Shown: positions 52,181 through 59,772 of the stretch, piece by piece | Layout of the letters: each line of letters opens with the position of its first letter | How positions within the stretch are numbered: the stretch's first letter is position 1 | Assembly (NCBI RefSeq): GCF_026625985.1 | Contig: NZ_CP113116.1 | Span: 5,022,001-5,086,000, forward strand | DNA length: 64,000 bases | Direction: 5' to 3' | Source: Mycobacterium sp. Aquia_213 | GTDB taxonomy: Bacteria > Actinomycetota > Actinomycetes > Mycobacteriales > Mycobacteriaceae | Program-made: the position numbers and the translations under genes | The notes under the pieces: model-generated | Database searches by the model: none | Told to the model about the DNA's origin: nothing | The model's input: only the letters and a program-made list of their open reading frames with translations

Positions 52181-52632
52181 TCGCCCTGCGCCGAAACCCA
52201 GTCGTAGGCAAGGTATTTGCCGTCGAAAGTCACGACGATGCGGTCGCCCCCGGGATGCGGCTTCTTCTGCAGATCGACGCTGAAGTTAATCGCGCTCATG
52301 ATGCCGTCGCCGAACTGCTCGTGGATGACCTCCTTGATGGCGCCGCCGTACACCTGTAGCGCTTCGTAGAAGCGGTAGATGGTGGGGTCGGTCGGCACCG
52401 CCGGCAGTGCGCCACGGATCGGCGGCGCCGCCAGTACCGGCACCGCCGACTGCTCGAGACCCAGCATCTTGGCCAGTACCTTGCCCAGCTCCGGCGGAAT
52501 CGGATGCTGGCCGAGCAACGCCGACGTGGTCCACAGCACCGGCCGATCGATCGCGTCGGCCAGCTCCTGCCACGTCAGCCCGCGCGTCAGACGGGCAACG
52601 ACGATCTGTTCGGTGATCTCGTTTCTGTTCAT
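52177..52632 (-). CDS. cynS: Cyanate hydratase (cyanase)
   Basis: Cyanase converts cyanate and bicarbonate to ammonia and carbon dioxide, as a decamer. The 151-residue protein has the helical N-terminal domain (LTWQELADAIDRPVLWTTSA, GQHPIPPELGKVLAKMLGL) and the catalytic C-terminal domain. The active-site set is R87, E90 (TIYRFYEALQVYG) and S113 (GDGIMSAINF). All three catalytic residues known from E. coli CynS are conserved. The gene is followed by the patatin gene with overlapping codons. No cyanate transporter or carbonic anhydrase gene is adjacent. Confidence 0.94.
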   Translation of the reverse strand: MNRNEITEQIVVARLTRGLTWQELADAIDRPVLWTTSALLGQHPIPPELGKVLAKMLGLEQSAVPVLAAPPIRGALPAVPTDPTIYRFYEALQVYGGAIKEVIHEQFGDGIMSAINFSVDLQKKPHPGGDRIVVTFDGKYLAYDWVSAQGE

Positions 52633-52802
52633 GACCCCAGCATGCACTAGCAGTCCTGCCGCCACGACTGCGACGAAGACCGCATAGCGCAGCGATAAGC
52701 CGTCGGCCCTCGCGAAAGAGTTTCGCAAACACCGTGATTGGCGCGACATCGAGATGTACGCTGCCAGGCGTCGGATCTTCAGCCCCGGGGATCGAGGTCG
52801 CC

Positions 52803-53003
52803 GTGCGAATCGTTGTCGACCTGAACCGCTGCCTGGGATATGCACACTGCGTGCCGCTGGCGCCCGAGGTGCTCAAGCTCACCGGCGAAGAGGCCCTCAG
52901 CTACGACCCCAACCCCGATGACTCTCAGCGTCTGCGGGTGCTGCGGGCGGCGGCTGCCTGCCCAGTGCAGGCCATCATCGTCGACAAGCTCGACGGCGAG
53001 TAG
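52803..53003 (+). CDS. [3Fe-4S] ferredoxin partner of the adjacent P450
   Basis: This is a 66-residue ferredoxin of the type that supplies electrons to mycobacterial cytochromes P450. The cluster motif is CLGYAHC with a downstream ACPVQAI. The variable position in CxxYxxC is tyrosine, where many mycobacterial P450 ferredoxins have histidine or cysteine. The start is GTG 52803 (VRIVVDLNRCLGYAH). A ferredoxin reductase follows after ten bases and a P450 after that, making a self-contained electron chain. Confidence 0.9.
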   Translation: MRIVVDLNRCLGYAHCVPLAPEVLKLTGEEALSYDPNPDDSQRLRVLRAAAACPVQAIIVDKLDGE

Positions 53004-53013
53004 CGGGCCGGGC

Positions 53014-54414
53014 GTGAACGGCAACGGCTTCAAAGACAAGGGGCGCATCGTCATCGTCGGCGCCTCGCTGGCCGGACTGCGGGCCGCCGAAGCGCTGCGC
53101 GAAGAGGGTTTTCGGGGCGAGCTGACCATCATCGGCGACGAGCCGGACGAGCCGTATGACCGGCCGCCGCTGTCCAAGCAGGTCCTCAAAGGCTGGGTGG
53201 CAGCCGATCACACCAAACTGCCGCGGCTGCGCGCGGTGGATGCGCAGTGGCGGCTCGGGGTTCCCGCGACCGCCCTGGACCGGGCTAACCAGGTCGTGCG
53301 CCTTGCCGACGGGAGCGAGGTGGTCGGTGACAGCCTGCTGATCGCCACGGGCGTGCGGTCGCGGCGATGGCCCAACCCGGAGGAGGCCGCGCTGCGGGGC
53401 GTGTACACGTTGCGCACCAGCGCCGACGCCGCGCAGCTGCAGGCCGCGTTGGCGGCCCGTCCGCGCCGGGTGCTGATCATCGGTTCGGGGTTCATCGGGT
53501 CGGAGGCCGCCTCGGTCTGCCGCGAACTCGGGCTCGAGGTCACGGTCACCGAGCGGGGCCCGGGCCCGCTTTCGGGCGCACTGGGCGCGGTGATCGGCGC
53601 GATCGCCGCCGACATGCAGCGCGCGGCCGGGGTGGATCTGCGGTCCGGCGTGTCGGTGCTGGCGCTCGACGGTGACGCCGACGGTCACGTGCGTCGCGCG
53701 CGGCTCTCCGATGGCAGCACCCTCGACGTGGACGTCGTGGTGACCTCGTTGGGGTCGATCCGCAACGTCGAGTGGCTCGAGGGCGCCGGGCTGGCCGCCG
53801 GGTTCTGGGGGGTGGGGTGCGACGCCGGATGCCGAGCGTTCGACATCAACGGGGTGGTCACCACCCACATTTTCGTGGCCGGCGACGTCGCCCGGTCCCC
53901 GCATGTGCTCTACGACTACGAGTTCCTGGCGATGGAACACTGGGACAACGCCGTGCTGGGTGCCCGGATCGCGGCACACAACATGGTCTGCGACGAGATC
54001 GACCGCTGGGCACATCTGTTGATCCCGCAATTCTGGTCGGCCCAGTTCGGTGTCAACATCAAATCCGTTGGCGTGCCGTCGTTTGGCGACGAGATCGTGT
54101 TCACGCAGGGATCCGTGAAGCAGCGCAGGTTCGCCGCGGCTTACGGACGCCACGGCCGCATCGTCGGTGCGGTCACCTTCAACCACGCCAAGTGGATCGA
54201 CTACTACCGCGAGCAGATCGCGCGGTCCGGGCCGTTCCCGCCGCATCCGCCGGGATTCGATTTCCCGGAAAACATGCGCGTGATGCCCGCCGACTTCCCG
54301 GCGCGCGGTGTGCCCACCGAGACCCCGGATGTGGTGTTGACGGGGCACGACCCCAGCGAGTGGCACGCCGAATTCCGTCCTCGACGCCGGCAGCCCGTGA
54401 CGGTGTCGCGATGA
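53014..54414 (+). CDS. Ferredoxin reductase (FAD/NAD(P)H)
   Basis: This 466-residue flavoprotein passes electrons from NAD(P)H to the upstream ferredoxin. The FAD motif is RIVIVGASLAGLRAAEALRE, followed by EPYDRPPLSKQVL. The NAD(P) motif is VLIIGSGFIGSEAASVC. A second FAD segment ends THIFVAGDVA. A longer than usual C-terminal domain (about residues 320-466) includes WSAQFGVNIKSVGVPSFGDE. The start is GTG 53014, ten bases after the ferredoxin stop. It overlaps the P450 gene by four bases (ATGA). Confidence 0.92.
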   Translation: MNGNGFKDKGRIVIVGASLAGLRAAEALREEGFRGELTIIGDEPDEPYDRPPLSKQVLKGWVAADHTKLPRLRAVDAQWRLGVPATALDRANQVVRLADGSEVVGDSLLIATGVRSRRWPNPEEAALRGVYTLRTSADAAQLQAALAARPRRVLIIGSGFIGSEAASVCRELGLEVTVTERGPGPLSGALGAVIGAIAADMQRAAGVDLRSGVSVLALDGDADGHVRRARLSDGSTLDVDVVVTSLGSIRNVEWLEGAGLAAGFWGVGCDAGCRAFDINGVVTTHIFVAGDVARSPHVLYDYEFLAMEHWDNAVLGARIAAHNMVCDEIDRWAHLLIPQFWSAQFGVNIKSVGVPSFGDEIVFTQGSVKQRRFAAAYGRHGRIVGAVTFNHAKWIDYYREQIARSGPFPPHPPGFDFPENMRVMPADFPARGVPTETPDVVLTGHDPSEWHAEFRPRRRQPVTVSR

Positions 54415-55691
54415 CGCCCGAGGAAGCATTTGACGCCGCGATGCGGTACCAAAACCGGGCGAATCCCTATCCGTTCTTCGACGAGCTGCGCAAGACACCG
54501 GTCGCGCGAGTGTCCGACGGCATCTATGCCGTCACCGGGTACGAAGAGCTGATGGCGCTGGCCCACGACCCCAGGGTGAGTTCCGACCTGCGCAAGGGGC
54601 GTCCGACGACTACCCGCGGCCGCCGGATCGCCGACGAGTCGGTGGTCGAAATGGCGCCCGAAATCGCCGGGGGTTACGGCCAGGAGCCGAGCTTCATCGC
54701 GCAGGACCCGCCCGACCACGACCGGGCCCGCCGGCAGTGCATGCGATTTTTCGGCCCACCGGACGCGCCGGATCTGATTCCCGGCCAGGAGCCGCTGTGC
54801 CAGCAGATCGTCAACGAGTTGCTCGACAAGGCGGTGGGCAAGACTCGCATCGACGTGGTCGACGAGTTCGCCTACCCGCTGCCGGTCAACGTGATCTGCC
54901 GAATCATGGGCATACCCATCGAAGACGAACCCCAATTTCACGCGTGGATCGCGGACGTGGTCAGCGGCATCTTCGATCTCGGACCCGACATCCAGACCGA
55001 GGAGGGCCGGGCCCGTCGCGCCAAGGGCGAAGCCGCTGACGTCGAGCTCAACGAGTACATCGTCGGGCTGGTCGAGAAAGCAGCGAAATCACCTGGGCCC
55101 GGGATGATTTCGCAGTTGGTTCACGACGACGGCCCCGACGGGCGGATGTCGACGAGTGCGATCGTCAACAACACCATCCTGCTGTTCGTCGCCGGTCACG
55201 ACTCGACGGTCAACCTGATCTCGCACTGCGTGCTGACCGTGCTGCGCAACCCTTGGTCGATCGAATTGCTAAGCGATAGACCGGAATTGATCCCCGGCGC
55301 GATCGAGGAAGTGCTGCGTCTGCAGTCGTCGGTGCAATTCTTCCCGACCCGATCGGCGCTGGCCGACATCGACATCGCCGGCACCACCATTCCCAGGGGC
55401 GCGCCCATCTACCTCATGTACGGTGCGGCCAACCGGGACCCGCGGCGCTTTACCGACCCGGACACGTTCGACCCCCAGCGCGCCGACAACGAGCACGTGG
55501 GCTGGGGTCGCGGCATTCACGTCTGCTTCGGCGGCCCGCTGGCCCGCTTGGAAGTCAACACCGCGTTCGAGGCGTTCCTGCGCCGGGTGAAAAACCCTCG
55601 GCTGGTTGAAGATCCACCGCCGTACCGCATCAGCCAGGTGTTCCGCGGCCCACGGCATGTGCTGGTCGACTACGACGAGATCCGGCCCTGA
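54411..55691 (+). CDS. Cytochrome P450 monooxygenase
   Basis: This is a 426-residue class I P450. The I-helix oxygen-activation motif is LLFVAGHDSTVNLI. The ExxR motif is in AIEEVLRLQSS. The haem ligand is C372 in WGRGIHVCFGGPLAR. FIAQDPPDHDRARRQCMRFF is a typical actinobacterial C-helix region. It is coupled to the reductase gene. A comparable ferredoxin-reductase-P450 cluster, built around CYP147G1, is known in M. marinum. I cannot confirm that this is the same family. The substrate is unknown. Confidence 0.93.
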   Translation: MTPEEAFDAAMRYQNRANPYPFFDELRKTPVARVSDGIYAVTGYEELMALAHDPRVSSDLRKGRPTTTRGRRIADESVVEMAPEIAGGYGQEPSFIAQDPPDHDRARRQCMRFFGPPDAPDLIPGQEPLCQQIVNELLDKAVGKTRIDVVDEFAYPLPVNVICRIMGIPIEDEPQFHAWIADVVSGIFDLGPDIQTEEGRARRAKGEAADVELNEYIVGLVEKAAKSPGPGMISQLVHDDGPDGRMSTSAIVNNTILLFVAGHDSTVNLISHCVLTVLRNPWSIELLSDRPELIPGAIEEVLRLQSSVQFFPTRSALADIDIAGTTIPRGAPIYLMYGAANRDPRRFTDPDTFDPQRADNEHVGWGRGIHVCFGGPLARLEVNTAFEAFLRRVKNPRLVEDPPPYRISQVFRGPRHVLVDYDEIRP

Positions 55692-55703
55692 GCCGTTGGG
55701 AAA

Positions 55704-56480
55704 TCAGCCCGGTTTGGTCGCGGTGACCAGACGCGTCGCGAACCAGGGACCGCCGTACCACATGCGCCAGCCGAGGTTGCGCCGCCGCACGCGCTGCCAA
55801 CCCAGTTGACGCAAATAGGCGGCGTGGAGGTTCGTTTCCCGGAGGTCGGCGATCGCGAGTCGGGCACCCGGTCGCAGCACTCGAACCGCTTCGTCCAGCG
55901 CCTTTCGCCGGCCCTCGCGGGTCGGGATGTTGTGGATGGCCAAACTGCTGACGATGGCGTCCACGCTCTCGTCGGCCAACGGCAACGCGGTCATGTCGGC
56001 GGTGTGCACCTCGATGAGCTCGGAGACGCTTTCCAGGTCCGCGTTGGACAGCATTGCCTGCTGCGAATTTTCGGTCTGGTCGGCGCGCCATAGATCGACG
56101 CCTATCGCGCGGCCCCGCGGCACCCGCTTTGCCGCGGCGAGCAACACCGCGCCGCGCCCGCATCCGAGATCGAGCACGGTTTCGTCGCCGTGTAGCCCCA
56201 GCTCGTCGAGGATCCGGTCCCACACCACGAACTTGCCCCGCCGGGTCGCATAGATATAGGAGGCGGCCGTCGCGAGGACCTGAACGGCCGAGGCCGCGCC
56301 GAGCGCCGCCGCCAACCGATTACCACGGGCCAAGGCGACACCGGCGGCCGCGAACAGGACGGCAGAGACACCGGCCACGCCCGCCACCTGCGCCCCGGGC
56401 GAAACCCTGTGGAAAGAACCGTCGTATCCGTATTCGCCTTGGTGCTCGCGCGTCCGTCCCGTGTCTGTCACCGTGCCCAC
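55704..56480 (-). CDS. Membrane-anchored class I SAM methyltransferase
   Basis: This 258-residue protein has two N-terminal hydrophobic segments (about residues 30-72: AGVSAVLFAAAGVALA, ALGAASAVQVLATAASYI). A Rossmann-type methyltransferase domain follows: motif I VLDLGCGRGAVLLAAAK, then IGVDLW and DAIVSSLAIHNI. GTG 56480 directly follows the stop of the upstream nitroreductase gene. The substrate is not indicated. The catalytic domain is predicted to face the cytoplasm. Confidence 0.85.
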   Translation of the reverse strand: MGTVTDTGRTREHQGEYGYDGSFHRVSPGAQVAGVAGVSAVLFAAAGVALARGNRLAAALGAASAVQVLATAASYIYATRRGKFVVWDRILDELGLHGDETVLDLGCGRGAVLLAAAKRVPRGRAIGVDLWRADQTENSQQAMLSNADLESVSELIEVHTADMTALPLADESVDAIVSSLAIHNIPTREGRRKALDEAVRVLRPGARLAIADLRETNLHAAYLRQLGWQRVRRRNLGWRMWYGGPWFATRLVTATKPG

Positions 56481-56996
56481 CTACCAGCGTCCCCGGTGGA
56501 CGACTTCGTCGAACGGGCGCCGGTCCGGCTTGCGGATCGGGGTAAGCGGTCGATCGGCCGGATACCCGACACCGAGCATGAAGGCCACCAGATAGTCGTC
56601 CGGGACGCCCAGGATCTCGCGCGCCTTCTCCTGATCCCCCACCGACGAATGGCCGGTGCCGATGCCCAGGTCGGTGGCCGCGATCATCATCGCCATCGTC
56701 GCCTGGCCGACGTCGTAGTTGTCGGTCACCAGCCGGCGCTCGTCCGGCGGAACCGGTACCACCAACACGATCGCGGCCGGGGCCGAGGCGATATGACCGG
56801 CACCGCGCCAGACCGTGGACAGCTCCTGCAGCTGAGCCGGGTCGGTGACGATGACAAAGTCCCACGGCTGGCGGTTTTTCGCCGACGGTGCCCGCCAGCC
56901 GGCCTCGACGATTCGGTCCAGGTCGTCATCCGGCACCGGTTGGGGCTGGTACTGCCGAACATTGCGCCGAGCGCGGATCGCGTCCCAGGTTTCCAT
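56481..56996 (-). CDS. Nitroreductase-family protein
   Basis: This 171-residue FMN-binding protein of the nitroreductase fold has RRNVRQYQPQPVPDD at the N-terminus (FMN phosphate contact), RAPSAKNRQPWDFVIV, and TDLGIGTGHSSVG in the C-terminal half. It lacks some of the length of classical NfsB-type enzymes. It is adjacent to and cotranscribed with a membrane-anchored methyltransferase. A role in reduction of a quinone or nitro compound is inferred from the family only. Confidence 0.85.
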   Translation of the reverse strand: METWDAIRARRNVRQYQPQPVPDDDLDRIVEAGWRAPSAKNRQPWDFVIVTDPAQLQELSTVWRGAGHIASAPAAIVLVVPVPPDERRLVTDNYDVGQATMAMMIAATDLGIGTGHSSVGDQEKAREILGVPDDYLVAFMLGVGYPADRPLTPIRKPDRRPFDEVVHRGRW

Positions 56997-57054
56997 CTCG
57001 TTCCTCTCGTCTGCGCGCGCTCACGCCGCGAATACTGGTGTGCTCTACCCTTTC

Positions 57055-58482
57055 TCAGGCTAGCCACACCGGATTCGTCAAGGCGACCATCGCGCCGAGC
57101 CGGCCCCGCCGCCCGTCGCGTACCTCGAGTCGGGCAAAGCGCGCGGACGCGGCGTCGAGCTCCCATTGCAGCCTGCTCCCTGCCGAGGCTACCGGCGCGC
57201 GTCCCGCGCAGCCCGCCGCGGTGATCAGAGCGGCGGTGGTGCCGGGAGCTCCGCTGATCATCGCGGTGACCGTCACCGTGTCAGCAGGCGGCACCCGCAG
57301 CTGCTGGCCGGGCCCGGCCACGTCGCCGCCGCTCGGGCAGGACGCGGTCAGCTCACAGGCGACATCGCGTGATCCGACGATGTACGAGCGGCCGCGGCGC
57401 AGCCCGTCGACGATCGCGGGTACCGACAGCTCGGTCGCGTGCACGGCCGTCTGCGGCGCGCCGACCAGCTGACGCCTGGCGTGCGAGTCGCTGCCGCCGA
57501 CCGCGACAATGCGCCGGCCCTGCCGCAACAACCGCTGCCAAATACGAAGGGAAACTTCATCATCGACGTTCCACTTGCCATTCCATACCTCGAGCGAATC
57601 CACCTCGGCGAAACCGAATTCCCACGCCGAGCCCGGCAGTGGCGCCGCCGGATGGGCAGCGACCACCAAGCCCCCGGCGTGGCGGACCTCGGCGGCGAAG
57701 CGCGGAAAGACCCTGTCGCTCGGCCCGTAGCGCCAGTCGACCCAGCCGCCCGGGGGCAACCCGACCGCGAGCCAGTGTCCATGCCGGGTGGTGACCTCCA
57801 CACCGGGAATCACCAACAGCGATCCAGTGCGGCAGCTGGGCCATACCCGGTTGGCGGAGTTGGTGTTGTGCTCGGTGGAGACGATGAAGTCGAGCCCGCC
57901 GGCGTGCGCGGCTGACACCAGTTCACTGGGATCGCGCTCGCCGTCGGAGTGCTCGGTATGCAGATGCAGATCGCCGCGGTACCAGCGCGCACCACCGACC
58001 GAGGCGGGTGTGAACGCCACCGATGAGTCCTGCGTCACCGGCGACCCGGCGGGCGGCTCGTAGTCCAGCGTGACCCGCACCTGCCAGGACATCCCCCACG
58101 GGCTGAGGACCACCGGACCCAGCGCCACCGCCCATACGCCCGGCTCGATGGGGCCGGCCAGATAGCCGGGCGTGGCATCGGTGGCGGAGATCATGAAGCC
58201 GTCGCGGGCCCCGCCGGACCAGCCCCGGAATCCGGCGGCATTGCCCAAATCGTGGCCGGCCGCGCCAAACATCCCTAGATCCAACACATTTCGCGCCAGG
58301 CCGCCCATACCGGAGTCATGGGAGGTGGCCACCCGAATTTGCTGCACACCCGGCGGTACCTCGAACGGCAGGTAGGCCCACCGGTAGATACCAAAACCAA
58401 ACCGTCCGGAAAACGCTATTTCGATTGCCTTGCCGTCGCGTTGCCCGGTGACGGCACCGGGCGCGACCCTGGCAATGCTCAT
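57055..58482 (-). CDS. CehA/McbA-family PHP metallohydrolase
   Basis: This 475-residue protein has an N-terminal beta-sandwich region (about 1-160) followed by a PHP-type metal-dependent phosphoesterase/hydrolase domain. The PHP part has WYRGDLHLHTEHSDGERDP, DFIVSTEHNTNSANRVW, PGVEVTTRHGHW, VVAAHPAAPLPGS and VGGSDSHARRQLVG. A C-terminal beta domain ends at the stop. CehA/McbA enzymes hydrolyse carbamates such as carbaryl; this protein's substrate is unknown. The start is ATG 58482 with AGGAG upstream. No signal peptide is evident. Confidence 0.85.
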   Translation of the reverse strand: MSIARVAPGAVTGQRDGKAIEIAFSGRFGFGIYRWAYLPFEVPPGVQQIRVATSHDSGMGGLARNVLDLGMFGAAGHDLGNAAGFRGWSGGARDGFMISATDATPGYLAGPIEPGVWAVALGPVVLSPWGMSWQVRVTLDYEPPAGSPVTQDSSVAFTPASVGGARWYRGDLHLHTEHSDGERDPSELVSAAHAGGLDFIVSTEHNTNSANRVWPSCRTGSLLVIPGVEVTTRHGHWLAVGLPPGGWVDWRYGPSDRVFPRFAAEVRHAGGLVVAAHPAAPLPGSAWEFGFAEVDSLEVWNGKWNVDDEVSLRIWQRLLRQGRRIVAVGGSDSHARRQLVGAPQTAVHATELSVPAIVDGLRRGRSYIVGSRDVACELTASCPSGGDVAGPGQQLRVPPADTVTVTAMISGAPGTTAALITAAGCAGRAPVASAGSRLQWELDAASARFARLEVRDGRRGRLGAMVALTNPVWLA

Positions 58483-58620
58483 GGCTTCTCTCCTGTCGGC
58501 GTGTTGCCACTCCGACGACGGCGTCGGATACGCCCACAGCATTCGCCATGAAGGTCTAACCAGCCGTTACATCGACACGAACACCCGCTGTAGGGCTGAT
58601 GAGATCGCTACGTCAACGAA

Positions 58621-59574
58621 TCACGTCGCCGAGCGCTGTGCGGCCACGAACAGATTGCCGGGAACGTCGTTCTCGACCTCTTTCGCGGGCCTGCGGCCAT
58701 AGCCGGCCATCAGTTCCAGCGACGGCGTCACCGTCACGTCCCAGCCGTGGCGCCCGAACCAGGCGCCCACGTCTTCGCGCTCTTCGAAGTACCACAATTC
58801 GTCGGTGCTGGGGACCTCACGCTGCGGGTCGGATTTGGCGAACGCCGCGCGGACGCGATCCATCCGTGCCCGCCGCCGCGTCCGGGCCTCGGGGTCCAGG
58901 AACTGCGGCCCCAACGCCTCCACGCCGATCCGGCTGCCGGGGACTGTGAGCCCCTGCACCCGCTCGAACAGCAACTCCTGCGCCGCGGCCGGCAGATAGG
59001 GCATCAGTCCCTCGGCCGACCAGACGCTCGGTGCTGAGGCGTCAAAACCGGCCTCCCGCAACGCCGTCGGCCAATCGTGGCGCAGGTCCACCGGGACGGC
59101 GACCCGATTGCAGGCGGGTTCGGCCCCGTGTTCGGCCAGCGTCGACGCCTTGAAATCCAGCACCCTGGGCTGGTCGAGTTCGTAGACCGTGGTGCCGTCC
59201 GGCCAAGGCAACCGCCAGGACCGCGAGTCCAGCCCCGACGCCAAGATCACCGCCTGCTGAATCCCCGCCGTCGTCGCGTCGATGAAGAACGCGTCGAAAA
59301 AGGCGGTCCGGGAGGCCATGTAGCCGACCATTCCCTTCATCTGCTGCGCGAGATCGGGTTCGGATTCCAGCAGCTCGTCGGGCAGCTGTCCCGCGGAATA
59401 CCAGTTCCACACTCCGTCGCCGGCCGCGTCGAGGAAAACCCGCGCGAACGGGTCGCGGATCAGTGGATTGTCACTCTCGGTCTCCGCCGCACGGGATGCC
59501 GCGACGCCCAGCGCCGTCGCCCCCACGCTCTCGGTGATCTCCCAGCTGTCGTTATCGGTTCTGGCCACGCTCAC
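58621..59574 (-). CDS. TIGR00027/UPF0677 SAM-dependent methyltransferase
   Basis: This 317-residue member of the leucine-carboxyl-methyltransferase-like family is strongly expanded in mycobacteria (Rv0725c and relatives). Characteristic segments are SVGATALGVAASRAAETESD, FFDAFFIDATTAGIQQAVIL, ASGLDSRSWRLPWPDG, YELDQPRVLDFKASTL and WSAEGLMPYLP. The start is GTG 59574. It stands alone, separated from the hydrolase gene by about 140 bases and divergent from the next gene. The substrate is unknown. Confidence 0.9.
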   Translation of the reverse strand: MSVARTDNDSWEITESVGATALGVAASRAAETESDNPLIRDPFARVFLDAAGDGVWNWYSAGQLPDELLESEPDLAQQMKGMVGYMASRTAFFDAFFIDATTAGIQQAVILASGLDSRSWRLPWPDGTTVYELDQPRVLDFKASTLAEHGAEPACNRVAVPVDLRHDWPTALREAGFDASAPSVWSAEGLMPYLPAAAQELLFERVQGLTVPGSRIGVEALGPQFLDPEARTRRRARMDRVRAAFAKSDPQREVPSTDELWYFEEREDVGAWFGRHGWDVTVTPSLELMAGYGRRPAKEVENDVPGNLFVAAQRSAT

Positions 59575-59772
59575 GTCCTCCCGGTTGGCACCCGCTTTGG
59601 GCGACCCTACGTGAGCAAGCTGTCCGCAGGCTGTGGCTATCTTCGGCGCCCGCTAGCGTTTACCCGCAGGTGAACAAGCTGTCCGTCAGGTTCATGCACG
59701 CTTGCCCGGAGGTATCCGGTTAAGTTGTCGGCGGGCCGCTAACAGCGCGACCCCGGTCCGAAGGATCCTGAC

